A DNA stretch of 10,838 nt, taken from assembly GCA_027622115.1 (NCBI GenBank), contig JAQBZS010000147.1, positions 1 through 10,838 of the forward strand, written 5' to 3'. This stretch comes from Planctomycetota bacterium (GTDB lineage: Bacteria > Planctomycetota > Planctomycetia > Planctomycetales > Planctomycetaceae). A program made the position numbers and the translations under genes. Below, one piece after another: positions 1 through 6,853 of the stretch; positions within the stretch are counted from its first letter, which is position 1; each line of letters opens with the position of its first letter. The notes under the pieces were generated by a model, which worked only from the letters and a program-made list of their open reading frames with translations, searched no databases and was not told the DNA's origin.

Positions 1-2228
1 GGGACAAAGGCGACCGATCGAATCCGCGCGGTGTGGCCCGAGAATTCGTGCAGCGTTGAGAGCGTGTCCGTCCGGCGGAGCGAAATGCGATTGGAAGGAA
101 GACAGACAGTGGCCACCAGTTTCCCATCCGGTGAAATTGCCACACTCGCCAACGTACCGGTGATCGCGCGAGTGCTGACCAGCCGTCGTTCTTGACTGAG
201 GCTCCAAGTTTGCACCTCGCGGCCAAACGCCACTGTCACCGATTGGCCATCGGGCGAATACGCCAACCCGCCTTGTCCCATCGTCGTCACTTCGCCGGAG
301 TCCGAACGGGACACGCCCATGGGAAGTACGTCGAATCGGGACCGAGGCTGACTGAGATTGCGGGTGTCCCAAATCGACAAAATCCCAAAGCTGTCGAGCG
401 TGGCCAGTTGATGGTTGTCGGTCGGGGAGAACGCGCAGTCGAACACGCGTCGTGAGCTGATTTTTACGTCCTCTTTCCAAGCCCCATCGTGCAAGTGGAA
501 CAACCGAACTCGGGCCACCGCGGCACGTTGGCCGAGTTCTTCGAGCCGGTCTTCAAAGTCCGCCGCCGTGGCCACGAGTGAACCGTCGCGCGAGACCGAG
601 ACCGATCGGCAGTCACCACCCACGGGGTGCAACAACCGATCAAATTTCTGTTGCTGCGTCGATTGCGAGGGATCGACGGACCAGACGAAGACACCGGTGC
701 CCGTGCCGCGCGACTGGCCGGTGAGCAGTCGGAGTCCGTCCGGCGTGATCGCGGCGCCTTCGAATCCCGCATCACCCTGATCGCCGCGGCGGCGACCGTA
801 AGTCCCCAATCCGAAGTCGATCAATTGCTTGCCGGTCTTCAAACTCCACACCGAAAATCCTCCATCGCCGTTTTGCTCAGTAACGGCAAACCAATCACCC
901 TTCGGCGAAACGACGACGCTTGCGATCTCGGCCGGCACCTCGAATCGGCGGCTTCCAAGTTCATTGATGCTCCGCCGGAACTCAGACTGCGTGACGGCAG
1001 CAGCCGTCGATGGCGATTGTGCTTGTGAATCAGAACCCGCAATCCCGTCCGCTGCTGAGTCTGCCGGTAATTCGCGCCGTCCCGTCAGGAACCACGCGGC
1101 TACACCAACTCCAGCGATCAACGACATGACGAGAATCCGCATGAGCAGTCGTCGATGCAGCGCGACTTTTCGATGCGGTTTTCGCGATCGCGCCGCGCGC
1201 CGACTTCTTCTTTTGGCCGGCGATTTCGGCGGGGCCGGCTTGCGTTGGCCCCGTTGCATGCGATCCGTCACCACATCCGATTCCACGCCGTCAAGACGTC
1301 GAGTGTTGAGCGATTTCGATCGAATTCCCGCCGACGGTTCCGGCAACGTCTCGTCATTTTGAAGTGCCCGTTTCAGCGCGAACAGCATGTCGACCGCACT
1401 GGCGAATCGGTCCTCCGGTCGCTTGGCCATCGCGCGCCTGACGATCTCGGCACATCGGTCTGGAAGCTCAGCGACGAAATCTCGCGGATCCGGCACCGGT
1501 GCCGAGCAATGCTCGAAGCAGATCTTCACGGGATGCGTGCCGCGATACGGCGGCCGACCGACCAATAACGCGAAGTACGTCGCGCCGAGTGAATAGAGAT
1601 CGGACAGCTCGTCGACTCGGTCCGATCCGCATTGTTCGGGACTCATGTAATACGGCGATCCGACGAGCATTCCGGTTGTGGTCAGCCTAAGTTGCGAATC
1701 GTCCAACATTCGCACGAGGCCAAAATCGGCCAGCTTCGCAACTCCGCTTGCCGATCGCAGAATGTTGGACGGCTTGATGTCTCGGTGGATCAGCCGCGCG
1801 GTGTGCGCGGTTGTTAAACCTCGACACACCTGAGTCACGATCCGCGTCGCCTCTTGCCAAGGCAGACCGCCGCGCTGCTCGACTTGCCGTTGCACACAGC
1901 CGCCTTCCATCAATTCCATCACGATGAAGGACTGCGATTCGTGCTGCCCCACATGGTGGATCGTGACCACGTTGGGATGGTTGAGCTTGGCCGAAGCCCG
2001 CGCTTCACGCATCAGCCTCTGAGCTGCTTCGCCGTCGCCGGAGAATGCCTCGGTGAGCAGTTTCACGGCGACTCGGCGATCCAACGTGGTGTCGACCGCC
2101 TCGTAGACCACGCCCATGCCGCCCTGTCCCAGCACTCGCGTCAGTCGATATCGACCGAGCGTCGTGCCTACCCGCGCCTGATCCGCACTCGCCGGTGCCG
2201 CACTGTCAACGGTTTCGGGACTCAACAT
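1..2228 (-). CDS. Membrane-anchored Ser/Thr protein kinase with C-terminal WD40-type propeller (3' end beyond window)
   Basis: This is a Hanks-type Ser/Thr kinase; 742 complete codons are visible and the gene runs off the left edge without a stop. I translated it by hand. The kinase domain covers about residues 26-290: Gly-rich loop GQGGMGVVYEA (34-44), catalytic Lys56 in AVKLL, alpha-C Glu75, catalytic loop HRDIKPSN (148-155), DFG at 168-170, SPE at 196-198 and Arg274 in the last subdomain. All catalytic residues are present, so it should be active. A Pro/Lys/Arg-rich linker (about 328-362) precedes one hydrophobic helix (about 363-383), which by the positive-inside rule puts the kinase in the cytoplasm and the C-terminus outside the inner membrane. 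From about residue 425 there are at least six WD40-like blades (SPDG turns, VWS or IWD strand ends), the last begun by GHTARIRSVAF at the edge. The ATG at 2226-2228 follows GAGAG and no in-frame ATG lies just upstream. The substrate and the ligand sensed are unknown. Confidence 0.96.
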   Translation of the reverse strand, partial: MLSPETVDSAAPASADQARVGTTLGRYRLTRVLGQGGMGVVYEAVDTTLDRRVAVKLLTEAFSGDGEAAQRLMREARASAKLNHPNVVTIHHVGQHESQSFIVMELMEGGCVQRQVEQRGGLPWQEATRIVTQVCRGLTTAHTARLIHRDIKPSNILRSASGVAKLADFGLVRMLDDSQLRLTTTGMLVGSPYYMSPEQCGSDRVDELSDLYSLGATYFALLVGRPPYRGTHPVKICFEHCSAPVPDPRDFVAELPDRCAEIVRRAMAKRPEDRFASAVDMLFALKRALQNDETLPEPSAGIRSKSLNTRRLDGVESDVVTDRMQRGQRKPAPPKSPAKRRSRRAARSRKPHRKVALHRRLLMRILVMSLIAGVGVAAWFLTGRRELPADSAADGIAGSDSQAQSPSTAAAVTQSEFRRSINELGSRRFEVPAEIASVVVSPKGDWFAVTEQNGDGGFSVWSLKTGKQLIDFGLGTYGRRRGDQGDAGFEGAAITPDGLRLLTGQSRGTGTGVFVWSVDPSQSTQQQKFDRLLHPVGGDCRSVSVSRDGSLVATAADFEDRLEELGQRAAVARVRLFHLHDGAWKEDVKISSRRVFDCAFSPTDNHQLATLDSFGILSIWDTRNLSQPRSRFDVLPMGVSRSDSGEVTTMGQGGLAYSPDGQSVTVAFGREVQTWSLSQERRLVSTRAITGTLASVAISPDGKLVATVCLPSNRISLRRTDTLSTLHEFSGHTARIRSVAFV

Positions 2229-2521
2229 GCCGCTCTCTGCGATTTGGAGGTCGCCGTTTGAAATGGGAATCGCGAACGCGCGGGTGAGGCATTTGACTCG
2301 AAGTCCCGGACCGATCGGTCATCCCTCTGCATGTCCTGCCGACAATCCCGATTGTGATGCCGCACCAGTGTCCGCGTTGGCCCACGGCAAGTCTATCTCG
2401 GAAATCTCAAACCAATGCTGAAATTGTTGGACCTTCGCCTGTCACAAATCGCGGCGAGCGGCATACCGGTGACAGTTTCGACCAATTCACTTCTTCATCT
2501 CAGTTCTGGGAGACCCACGAC
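2229..2521. other. Intergenic region between divergent kinase and LEPR-XLL-like genes
   Basis: This 293-base gap must hold the promoters of both flanking divergent genes. I could not assign convincing -35/-10 pairs on either strand. The one structured element is a 7-bp inverted repeat, CTGTCAC at 2439-2445 and GTGACAG at 2469-2475, with 30 bases centre to centre. A regulator-binding site is possible but chance is as likely. The reading frame of the downstream gene stays open back to 2354, but no ribosome binding site or recognisable protein supports a start there. Confidence 0.5.
2508..2513 (+). promoter_or_regulatory. Ribosome binding site setting the start of the LEPR-XLL-like gene
   Basis: GGGAGA lies 8 bases before the ATG at 2522. 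It selects this ATG over the in-frame upstream ATG at 2354, which would add 56 residues of low-plausibility sequence ahead of the basic N-terminus. Confidence 0.7.
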
Positions 2522-3508
2522 ATGTCACAATTCACTCGACCTTCGCGGCGGCGTCAAGTTTCACGTCAATACGGCATGGAGACGCTTGAATTACGTACGA
2601 TGCTGAGCGCGACATCTCCCGACATCGGCCCCGTCACCGACGTTCAAGGACCAACGAACATGATGATCGGCGACACGCTCTTCATCCGCGGAAGTCTGGG
2701 CGACGACACCATCCGAGTTGTCGACAACGGCGGCGGAAGCATCACCGTCTTCAACTCGGCGGTCGACAATGGCCGCGGCGCGGAATTCACCGGCGTGCAA
2801 AACGTCTTGCTGCGATCGAAGCGAGGCAGCGACACGGTCGACTATCTCATCACGGATGCCGGGACGAGCGTTCGAGGCATCGTGGTCTGCATGGGGCCAA
2901 CTGGAAACAACCGGTTCACGCTCAATGCGCAAGCCGCTTCGGAAGTCGGTCCCGACTCGACGATCCACTTCACCGTCAACGGCGGCGGCGACGCGGACGT
3001 GGTGCAACTCAACATTGAAGACGCGTCTCCGGACTGGGTGATTCACTCCAACCTACGCGGTGGAGACGATCAATTCAGCCTGAACGTTGACACTCCGCCG
3101 GACAACGAAATCATCCCTTGCGTGCGAGTCAACGTGCGCGGAGAAGGTGACGACGACCGCATCTCGATTGACCTGACGGGAGCGTCTGTGGATTCCGAGA
3201 TCCTGGTGAGTGGCGGAGCCGGTAACGACTTCGTGGCCGTCACTGCCGATTCACCACCCGAACATGCTTTCCTACGCATCGACGGCGGCGACGGCAATGA
3301 CACAATCGACGCAGTGTTTAGCTTACGATCCGAGAACAATGGCTTCCTGGCGATCGAACTGCTCGGAGGCGACGGCAACGACAATCTCAACCTCGGCTTC
3401 GAGGGTCTCGGCACCCCGGCCATCCGGCGAGCACTCATCGATGGCGGGGCGGGGTTTGACACAGTCACGGCACCCAGCTTTGCCAGAGTTCTCAACAGCG
3501 AAGCCTGA
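2522..3508 (+). CDS. LEPR-XLL-like secreted protein with RTX-like Gly/Asp repeats
   Basis: The protein has 328 residues. It opens with a basic stretch (SRRRQVSRQYG, 8-18) followed by METLELRTMLSA (19-30), a variant of the LEPR-XLL N-terminal motif found on large planctomycete surface or secreted proteins. That motif is usually taken as an export or sorting signal, but its mechanism is not established. No classical Sec signal peptide is visible. The rest is acidic and Gly/Asp-rich, with RTX-like turns at about residues 58-64, 101-106, 154-160, 180-184, 207-213, 231-237 (GGAGNDF), 255-262 (GGDGNDTI), 282-289 (GGDGNDNL) and 308-315 (GGAGFDTV). From residue 154 on they recur every 23-28 residues, which fits a beta-solenoid with one Ca2+-binding-type turn per coil pair, although only the later copies match the GGxGxD consensus. 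It is small for an LEPR-XLL protein. Its role is unknown; a structural or adhesive surface protein is a reasonable guess. It is divergent from the kinase and convergent with the GlmU-like gene. Confidence 0.85.
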   Translation: MSQFTRPSRRRQVSRQYGMETLELRTMLSATSPDIGPVTDVQGPTNMMIGDTLFIRGSLGDDTIRVVDNGGGSITVFNSAVDNGRGAEFTGVQNVLLRSKRGSDTVDYLITDAGTSVRGIVVCMGPTGNNRFTLNAQAASEVGPDSTIHFTVNGGGDADVVQLNIEDASPDWVIHSNLRGGDDQFSLNVDTPPDNEIIPCVRVNVRGEGDDDRISIDLTGASVDSEILVSGGAGNDFVAVTADSPPEHAFLRIDGGDGNDTIDAVFSLRSENNGFLAIELLGGDGNDNLNLGFEGLGTPAIRRALIDGGAGFDTVTAPSFARVLNSEA

Positions 3509-3575
3509 AACTCGTGCTCAACGAACGGTCCTGATCGAAACCAAGACGAACCGCCGCTCATCTCAGGCGCCGAAT

Positions 3576-3607
3576 GCGCGCTTTCGTGGGCGTGCGGTCT
3601 TCTTTTT
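3576..3607 (+). terminator. Weak candidate terminator downstream of the LEPR-XLL-like gene
   Basis: GCGCGC (3576-3581) can pair with GCGTGC (3590-3595), with one G-U pair, around an 8-base loop. A T-rich run TTCTTTTT at 3600-3607 follows. The stem is short and the T-run begins 4 bases after it, so this is only plausible. Confidence 0.3.
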
Positions 3608-3738
3608 CGTCATCGCGTGTCGACATATTGGGCACAGATGCAAGCCGACAGTCAAAACATCTGCGCAGTTTCGGCTCGGAAACCGGTTGTGCGTGGCCCC
3701 ATTGTTTTCGCTCTCCGGCACCGTTCCTCAAATTGTGG

Positions 3739-3762
3739 AATGACAAATAACTAATGACAAAT
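3739..3762. repeat. Two copies of a 10-base direct repeat (AATGACAAAT)
   Basis: AATGACAAAT occurs at 3739-3748 and again at 3753-3762, a 14-base period. It lies between convergent genes. Its reverse-complement core, ATTTGTCA, also appears at 8734-8741 just before the large palindrome, which hints at a dispersed short motif, although 8 bases can recur by chance. Confidence 0.6.
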
Positions 3763-3835
3763 GATTCCGATCATCCAACCCCGGCCACCCATCGCGACAA
3801 CAATATCGGAATTCAATACATGCGCGTGCCTTCCG

Positions 3836-4576
3836 TCAAGCGGCGCTGCTGAGTATCCGCTCGACATCCGCCAGTTGATCGGGAGTATTGACTCCCATCG
3901 CCTCTTCGATATCGAGACTGGGACTCGCGACCACGCGTTTGCCTTGCCGCCGAAGAATCGCGGCGCAGTCTGTTAGGTAGTACTCGGCCTGTTCGTTGTC
4001 GGCTCGCAATTCTTTCAAAGCAGACGCGAGATCTCGGCTGTTGAACACATAGCAACCGGTGTTAATTTCACGAATCGCGGCGATTTCTGGAGACGCGTCT
4101 TTCTGTTCCACGATCCTGACGAACTCACCGGCTGCGTCGCGAACGATCCGACCCAAGCCTTCGTTGGCATCGGTCACGGCCGTGCCGACCACGCACGCCG
4201 CGTTTTCCGTTCGCTGTTCTTCCAGAAGTCTGGCCAACGATGCGCCTTGCAGCAGCGGAGTGTCTCCCGCCAGCACCAGCACTTGGCCGTCATGAGCGGC
4301 AAGATGCTGTTCGCACATTTGCACCGCGTGGCCGGTTCCGAGTTGTTCCGTTTGCAGGACGAAGTCGACATCCGCGTGATGCCCAAGTGTGGCGCGGGCG
4401 TCGTCCGCTCGGTGGCCAATCACCAACACCATGCGACCCACGCCGGCCGATCGCGCCGCGTTCATGACATGTTCGACCAGCGTCAGCCCATGCACGGAAT
4501 GGAGAACTTTCGGTAAGTCGGACTTCATCCGAGTCCCTTTTCCCGCCGCCAGAATAATCGCAATCGGTTGTGTCAC
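3836..4576 (-). CDS. Single-domain GlmU-type UDP-GlcNAc pyrophosphorylase / sugar-1-phosphate nucleotidyltransferase
   Basis: By homology this enzyme makes UDP-N-acetylglucosamine from UTP and GlcNAc-1-phosphate in the cytoplasm, for peptidoglycan or lipopolysaccharide precursors. The 246-residue protein matches the N-terminal half of GlmU: nucleotide loop LAAGKGTRM (9-17) with Lys23 in DLPKVLH, Gln75, LGTGHAVQ (79-86), metal-binding Asp105 in AGDTPLL, GLGRIVRD (140-147), Glu158 in EQKD, Asn172 in INTG, AEYYLTD (197-203) and the second metal ligand Asn230 in GVN. Bifunctional GlmU is about 450 residues with a C-terminal left-handed beta-helix acetyltransferase. That half is absent here, so acetylation of GlcN-1-P must come from another protein or the enzyme serves another sugar. 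I chose the GTG at 4574-4576 because the protein then begins MTQPIAIILAAG, as the family does. A TTG at 4657 would add 27 unrelated residues just 3 bases after the upstream stop. No clear ribosome binding site precedes the GTG. Confidence 0.9.
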   Translation of the reverse strand: MTQPIAIILAAGKGTRMKSDLPKVLHSVHGLTLVEHVMNAARSAGVGRMVLVIGHRADDARATLGHHADVDFVLQTEQLGTGHAVQMCEQHLAAHDGQVLVLAGDTPLLQGASLARLLEEQRTENAACVVGTAVTDANEGLGRIVRDAAGEFVRIVEQKDASPEIAAIREINTGCYVFNSRDLASALKELRADNEQAEYYLTDCAAILRRQGKRVVASPSLDIEEAMGVNTPDQLADVERILSSAA

Positions 4577-4660
4577 GAGATTGAGCCCATTCGACAGGTA
4601 TCGCACGCCATTCCAGACCCAAGCCTGGAATCGAAGTAGAAATTGACCCACTGACAAAAT

Positions 4661-5863
4661 CTAAAACCGCAAACCGATTCGCCCGATGAAACCGGAATCG
4701 ATCCCGAAGTCCGGATTGGTCGATCGAGCGAAGTTCACATTTCGCCCGAAGACCCAACCGCCTTCGATGAATCCCGCCAGATACTGACCTTCCCAACGCA
4801 TTCCCAGAAGGATTCGATAGTCTTCCAGTTCAATCTTGTCGCGGCGGGCGGAGGCAAACGGCAAGCCGGTTGCAGCATTGAATCCACTTCCACCCGGCAT
4901 CGCGATTTCGTACGCCTCGACATTGTACTTGCCGGTCAAGTACAGCCATTGCGAAACGCCATAAGGCGACTTGCCGAGAAACATGCTGATCCGCGATTCC
5001 GGGTACAGAATCCGATATTCGAACCAATCATCGGGTGTGAACACGAAACCAACATACGGCACGATTTGATCGTGGACTCGATCCCAGAATCCGGCACCAC
5101 CGACAAACATCAATTGACGGCTCGGTCGGAAGAACAACATTGCTCGACCATCGAGGTTAATAGCGTTGTGCGAGATGGACTTGTCCAGATCCGTGTTGAT
5201 TGACGGATTGAATGCGATTTCCGAGGACCACATACCGTTGCTTGGCGTGGCGAACTTAAAGTCCCAACCAAACCGATAGACACTGCCGGGCAGGTTGACG
5301 GGCAAGCCGGGACGATTCCCCGGCCCTTCCCAGTATCTCGCCCCGAATTGGTGATTGATCGTGAACACGGTGGCCGGTGTGATGTTTTGATTGTGGCGGA
5401 CTTCAAGATCGACTTCCGTCATGCCGAACTTGCCCAAACCGTGGTCGGTATCCTGCTGCGGCAAATAGCTGACGCTGAGATGCGGAGTCATCCCCATGCG
5501 GTAGGGTTGCGGGCCGGTGGTGCCGCCCGGCATCACCGCGCCTGGAGGTGGCGGTGCCAGAAACGGATCTTGAAACGGCGGCGGGCTGAAGATTCCGAGC
5601 GGATTGAGTAAGCCGCCGCCAGCCGGTGGTTGGTAGGTGTAGTTCGGACTTTCCAAAGGCACCGTGCCCAGTGGCTCCTCGTAAGGACGGTCAGGATTTT
5701 GGCCGCGAATGACCAAGTCCGGCCGTCCACCGACAGCCTCGGACAGTTCGGCCGATGGCTCATAAACGGAGAATTCCGTTTCGGGTCGCGCACCGAGATT
5801 GACGGTTGGGTCAATGGGATCGACCGACAGCACGGCCGCCAACAGCAGGAGAGATGAATTCAA
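4661..5863 (-). CDS. Probable outer-membrane beta-barrel protein, planctomycete-type hypothetical
   Basis: The protein has 400 residues. A short hydrophobic N-terminus (SSLLLLAAVLS, 3-13) may be a cleavable export signal, though it lacks the usual basic residues. A Pro/Gly-rich, probably disordered region (about residues 20-125, with APPPPGAVMPGG near 87-98) leads into about 275 residues of alternating polar and aromatic strands (for example MFVGGAGFWDRV, PYVGFVFTPDDWFEYRILY, LAGFIEGGWVFGRNV) and ends in GRIGLRF. A C-terminal Phe after such strands is the classic sorting signature of outer-membrane beta-barrels recognised by BamA. It may belong to one of the planctomycete outer-membrane DUF families (DUF6268 is my guess, not verified); substrate and function are unknown. 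The start is a TTG at 5863 preceded by AGGTGA, because no in-frame ATG or GTG lies upstream before a stop near 5930. The GlmU-like gene follows on the same strand and may be cotranscribed. Confidence 0.85.
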   Translation of the reverse strand: MNSSLLLLAAVLSVDPIDPTVNLGARPETEFSVYEPSAELSEAVGGRPDLVIRGQNPDRPYEEPLGTVPLESPNYTYQPPAGGGLLNPLGIFSPPPFQDPFLAPPPPGAVMPGGTTGPQPYRMGMTPHLSVSYLPQQDTDHGLGKFGMTEVDLEVRHNQNITPATVFTINHQFGARYWEGPGNRPGLPVNLPGSVYRFGWDFKFATPSNGMWSSEIAFNPSINTDLDKSISHNAINLDGRAMLFFRPSRQLMFVGGAGFWDRVHDQIVPYVGFVFTPDDWFEYRILYPESRISMFLGKSPYGVSQWLYLTGKYNVEAYEIAMPGGSGFNAATGLPFASARRDKIELEDYRILLGMRWEGQYLAGFIEGGWVFGRNVNFARSTNPDFGIDSGFIGRIGLRF

Positions 5864-5867
5864 GACA

Positions 5868-5873
5868 TCACCT
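5868..5873 (-). promoter_or_regulatory. Ribosome binding site supporting a TTG start
   Basis: Read on the minus strand, AGGTGA sits 4 bases before the TTG at 5861-5863. It is the only initiation signal near the open end of the beta-barrel frame. An ATG overlapping it in another frame stops after two codons. Confidence 0.5.
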
Positions 5874-5875
5874 AT

Positions 5876-6271
5876 GTGCGGGAGGAGAATGAGGTGAGTG
5901 AGAAACGCTCCAAACGGGCAACGGAATCAAGAACATGGTTCCAAGGCGGCGAGTGGATTGTTTCGCAGATGGGAGGATTGAGCGAAGTGAAAAGTGAGGC
6001 CGAACATGAGGTGGGAAGAATCGATTTCGACCGATGGGCGGCAGATTTTGCAGATGTTTGAATTCTGGTCAACATCAACCTGAGGCAGCGCGCGGATCCG
6101 GGTGCATGTCAGCTTTTGCGCGCAGACGGATCACGTCGTGGACGTCAATCGGCGTAATCTTCGATTCCTAATAATCTGGGCGAACTGACGGGACTCTGAT
6201 CGGGTCGCGAATGAACCGTGTTAAGCCGCCGGTTCCTGGACGCTGGGTCATGCACCGGACAAACTCTCGGC
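5876..6271. other. Intergenic region upstream of the beta-barrel gene and rnpB
   Basis: This stretch of almost 400 bases separates the minus-strand beta-barrel gene from plus-strand rnpB and must contain both promoters. On the minus strand a TTGACC lies at 6068-6073, but I see no good -10 element at the right distance. On the plus strand no clear promoter pair precedes 6272. The only frames open are short, unsupported by ribosome binding sites and unlike any family, so I see no gene. Confidence 0.55.
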
Positions 6272-6712
6272 GCTGAAGTGGGCTAGGCGATCGCTGCGGG
6301 ATCGGTTTTCAGATCGGTTGCGGAGAGGAAAGTCCGGGCTCCAAAGGACACGGTGGTGGGTAACGCCCACCGTCCGCGAGGACAGGGAAAGTGCAACAGA
6401 AAATATACCGCCCCAGGAAACTCACTTCGGTGGGGATTCGAGGCGAGGCTGCGGTCTCCGGGGTAAGGTTGAAATGGTGCGGTAAGAGCGCACCGCAGGC
6501 TGGGTGACCAGTCTGGCTTGGTAAACCCCACCGGGAGCAAGACCAAGCAGGGCGAAGAACCGCTACAGCGGTTGTGGGTCGGTCCGGCTCACGAGCGGGC
6601 GATTTCGGTCGCTGGCGACGACGTCCGGGTAGGTTGCTTGAGGCGGCGGGCAACCGTCGTCCTAGATAAATGGTCGCCCTCGACACGACCCGGCTTATCG
6701 GCCCACTTCAGC
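6272..6712 (+). ncRNA. rnpB: RNase P RNA, bacterial class A
   Basis: This is the catalytic RNA of ribonuclease P, which removes the 5' leader of precursor tRNAs. The ends are set by helix P1: GCTGAAGTGGGC (6272-6283) pairs perfectly over 12 bp with GCCCACTTCAGC (6701-6712). Universal signatures appear in order: GAGGAAAGTCCGGGCTCC at about 6325-6342 (P4 5' strand and flank), ACAGAAAATATACCGCC near 6396-6412, GGTAAGAGCGCACCG at 6481-6495 in the specificity domain, GGTAAACCCC at 6520-6529 (the L15 loop whose GGU pairs with the tRNA CCA end), and AGATAAATGGTCGCC with CGACA and ACCCGGCTTAT at 6664-6697 (P4 3' strand and CR-V). P4, P15 and the specificity domain place it in the ancestral type A class. 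At 441 nt it is somewhat longer than the roughly 380-400 nt common in bacteria. P1 is followed by ATTTTT (6713-6718), which could serve as the terminator. Confidence 0.98.
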
Positions 6713-6842
6713 ATTTTTCGATAAGTTCGGCCATCCACAAGTCGCGCATGATCTAGCTCAAAAACTGCAATCTTTGCCAGACGTCTTCAATCCGTGACGT
6801 AGTCTTGAGGTGAGGTGTATCCCTCATTCGTCGCGTTGGATT

Positions 6843-6847
6843 GGAGG
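6843..6847 (+). promoter_or_regulatory. Ribosome binding site setting the start of the GspH/FimT-like gene
   Basis: GGAGG lies 6 bases before the ATG at 6854 and is the strongest Shine-Dalgarno sequence in the window. It excludes the in-frame GTG at 6815, which would add 13 residues. Confidence 0.85.
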
Positions 6848-6853
6848 CTCGCC

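Larger units (their letters stand above)
3509..3835. other. Intergenic region between convergent gene ends
   Basis: These 327 bases separate the 3' ends of the LEPR-XLL-like gene (plus) and the GlmU-like gene (minus). They hold a weak terminator candidate at 3576-3607 and a 10-base tandem direct repeat at 3739-3762. Open frames here are short, lack ribosome binding sites and resemble no family I know, so I call no gene. Confidence 0.6.

Noticed and set aside
192..1817. Several plus-strand open frames opposite the kinase gene
   Set aside because: They are antisense to a continuous kinase-propeller frame with every kinase motif in place. Their translations are Arg/Ser-rich and match no family.
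2439..2475. CTGTCAC / GTGACAG inverted repeat as an operator
   Set aside because: Seven bases separated by 23 can easily arise by chance, and no regulator is linked. It is mentioned only in the intergenic entry.
2354..2521. Longer N-terminus for the LEPR-XLL-like gene from the ATG at 2354
   Set aside because: It lacks a ribosome binding site, and it would bury the basic LEPR-XLL-type N-terminus behind 56 unlikely residues. The ATG at 2522 has GGGAGA 8 bases upstream.
4577..4657. TTG start at 4657 for the GlmU-like protein
   Set aside because: The 27 added residues have no counterpart in the family, whose proteins begin just before the LAAGKGTRM loop, and no ribosome binding site precedes it.
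5872..6078. Short open frames on both strands upstream of the beta-barrel gene
   Set aside because: Low-complexity translations with no initiation signals or family resemblance; more likely leader and promoter DNA.
6815..6853. GTG start at 6815 for the GspH/FimT-like gene
   Set aside because: The ATG at 6854 has an excellent GGAGG at 6 bases; the GTG would lengthen an already long leader.
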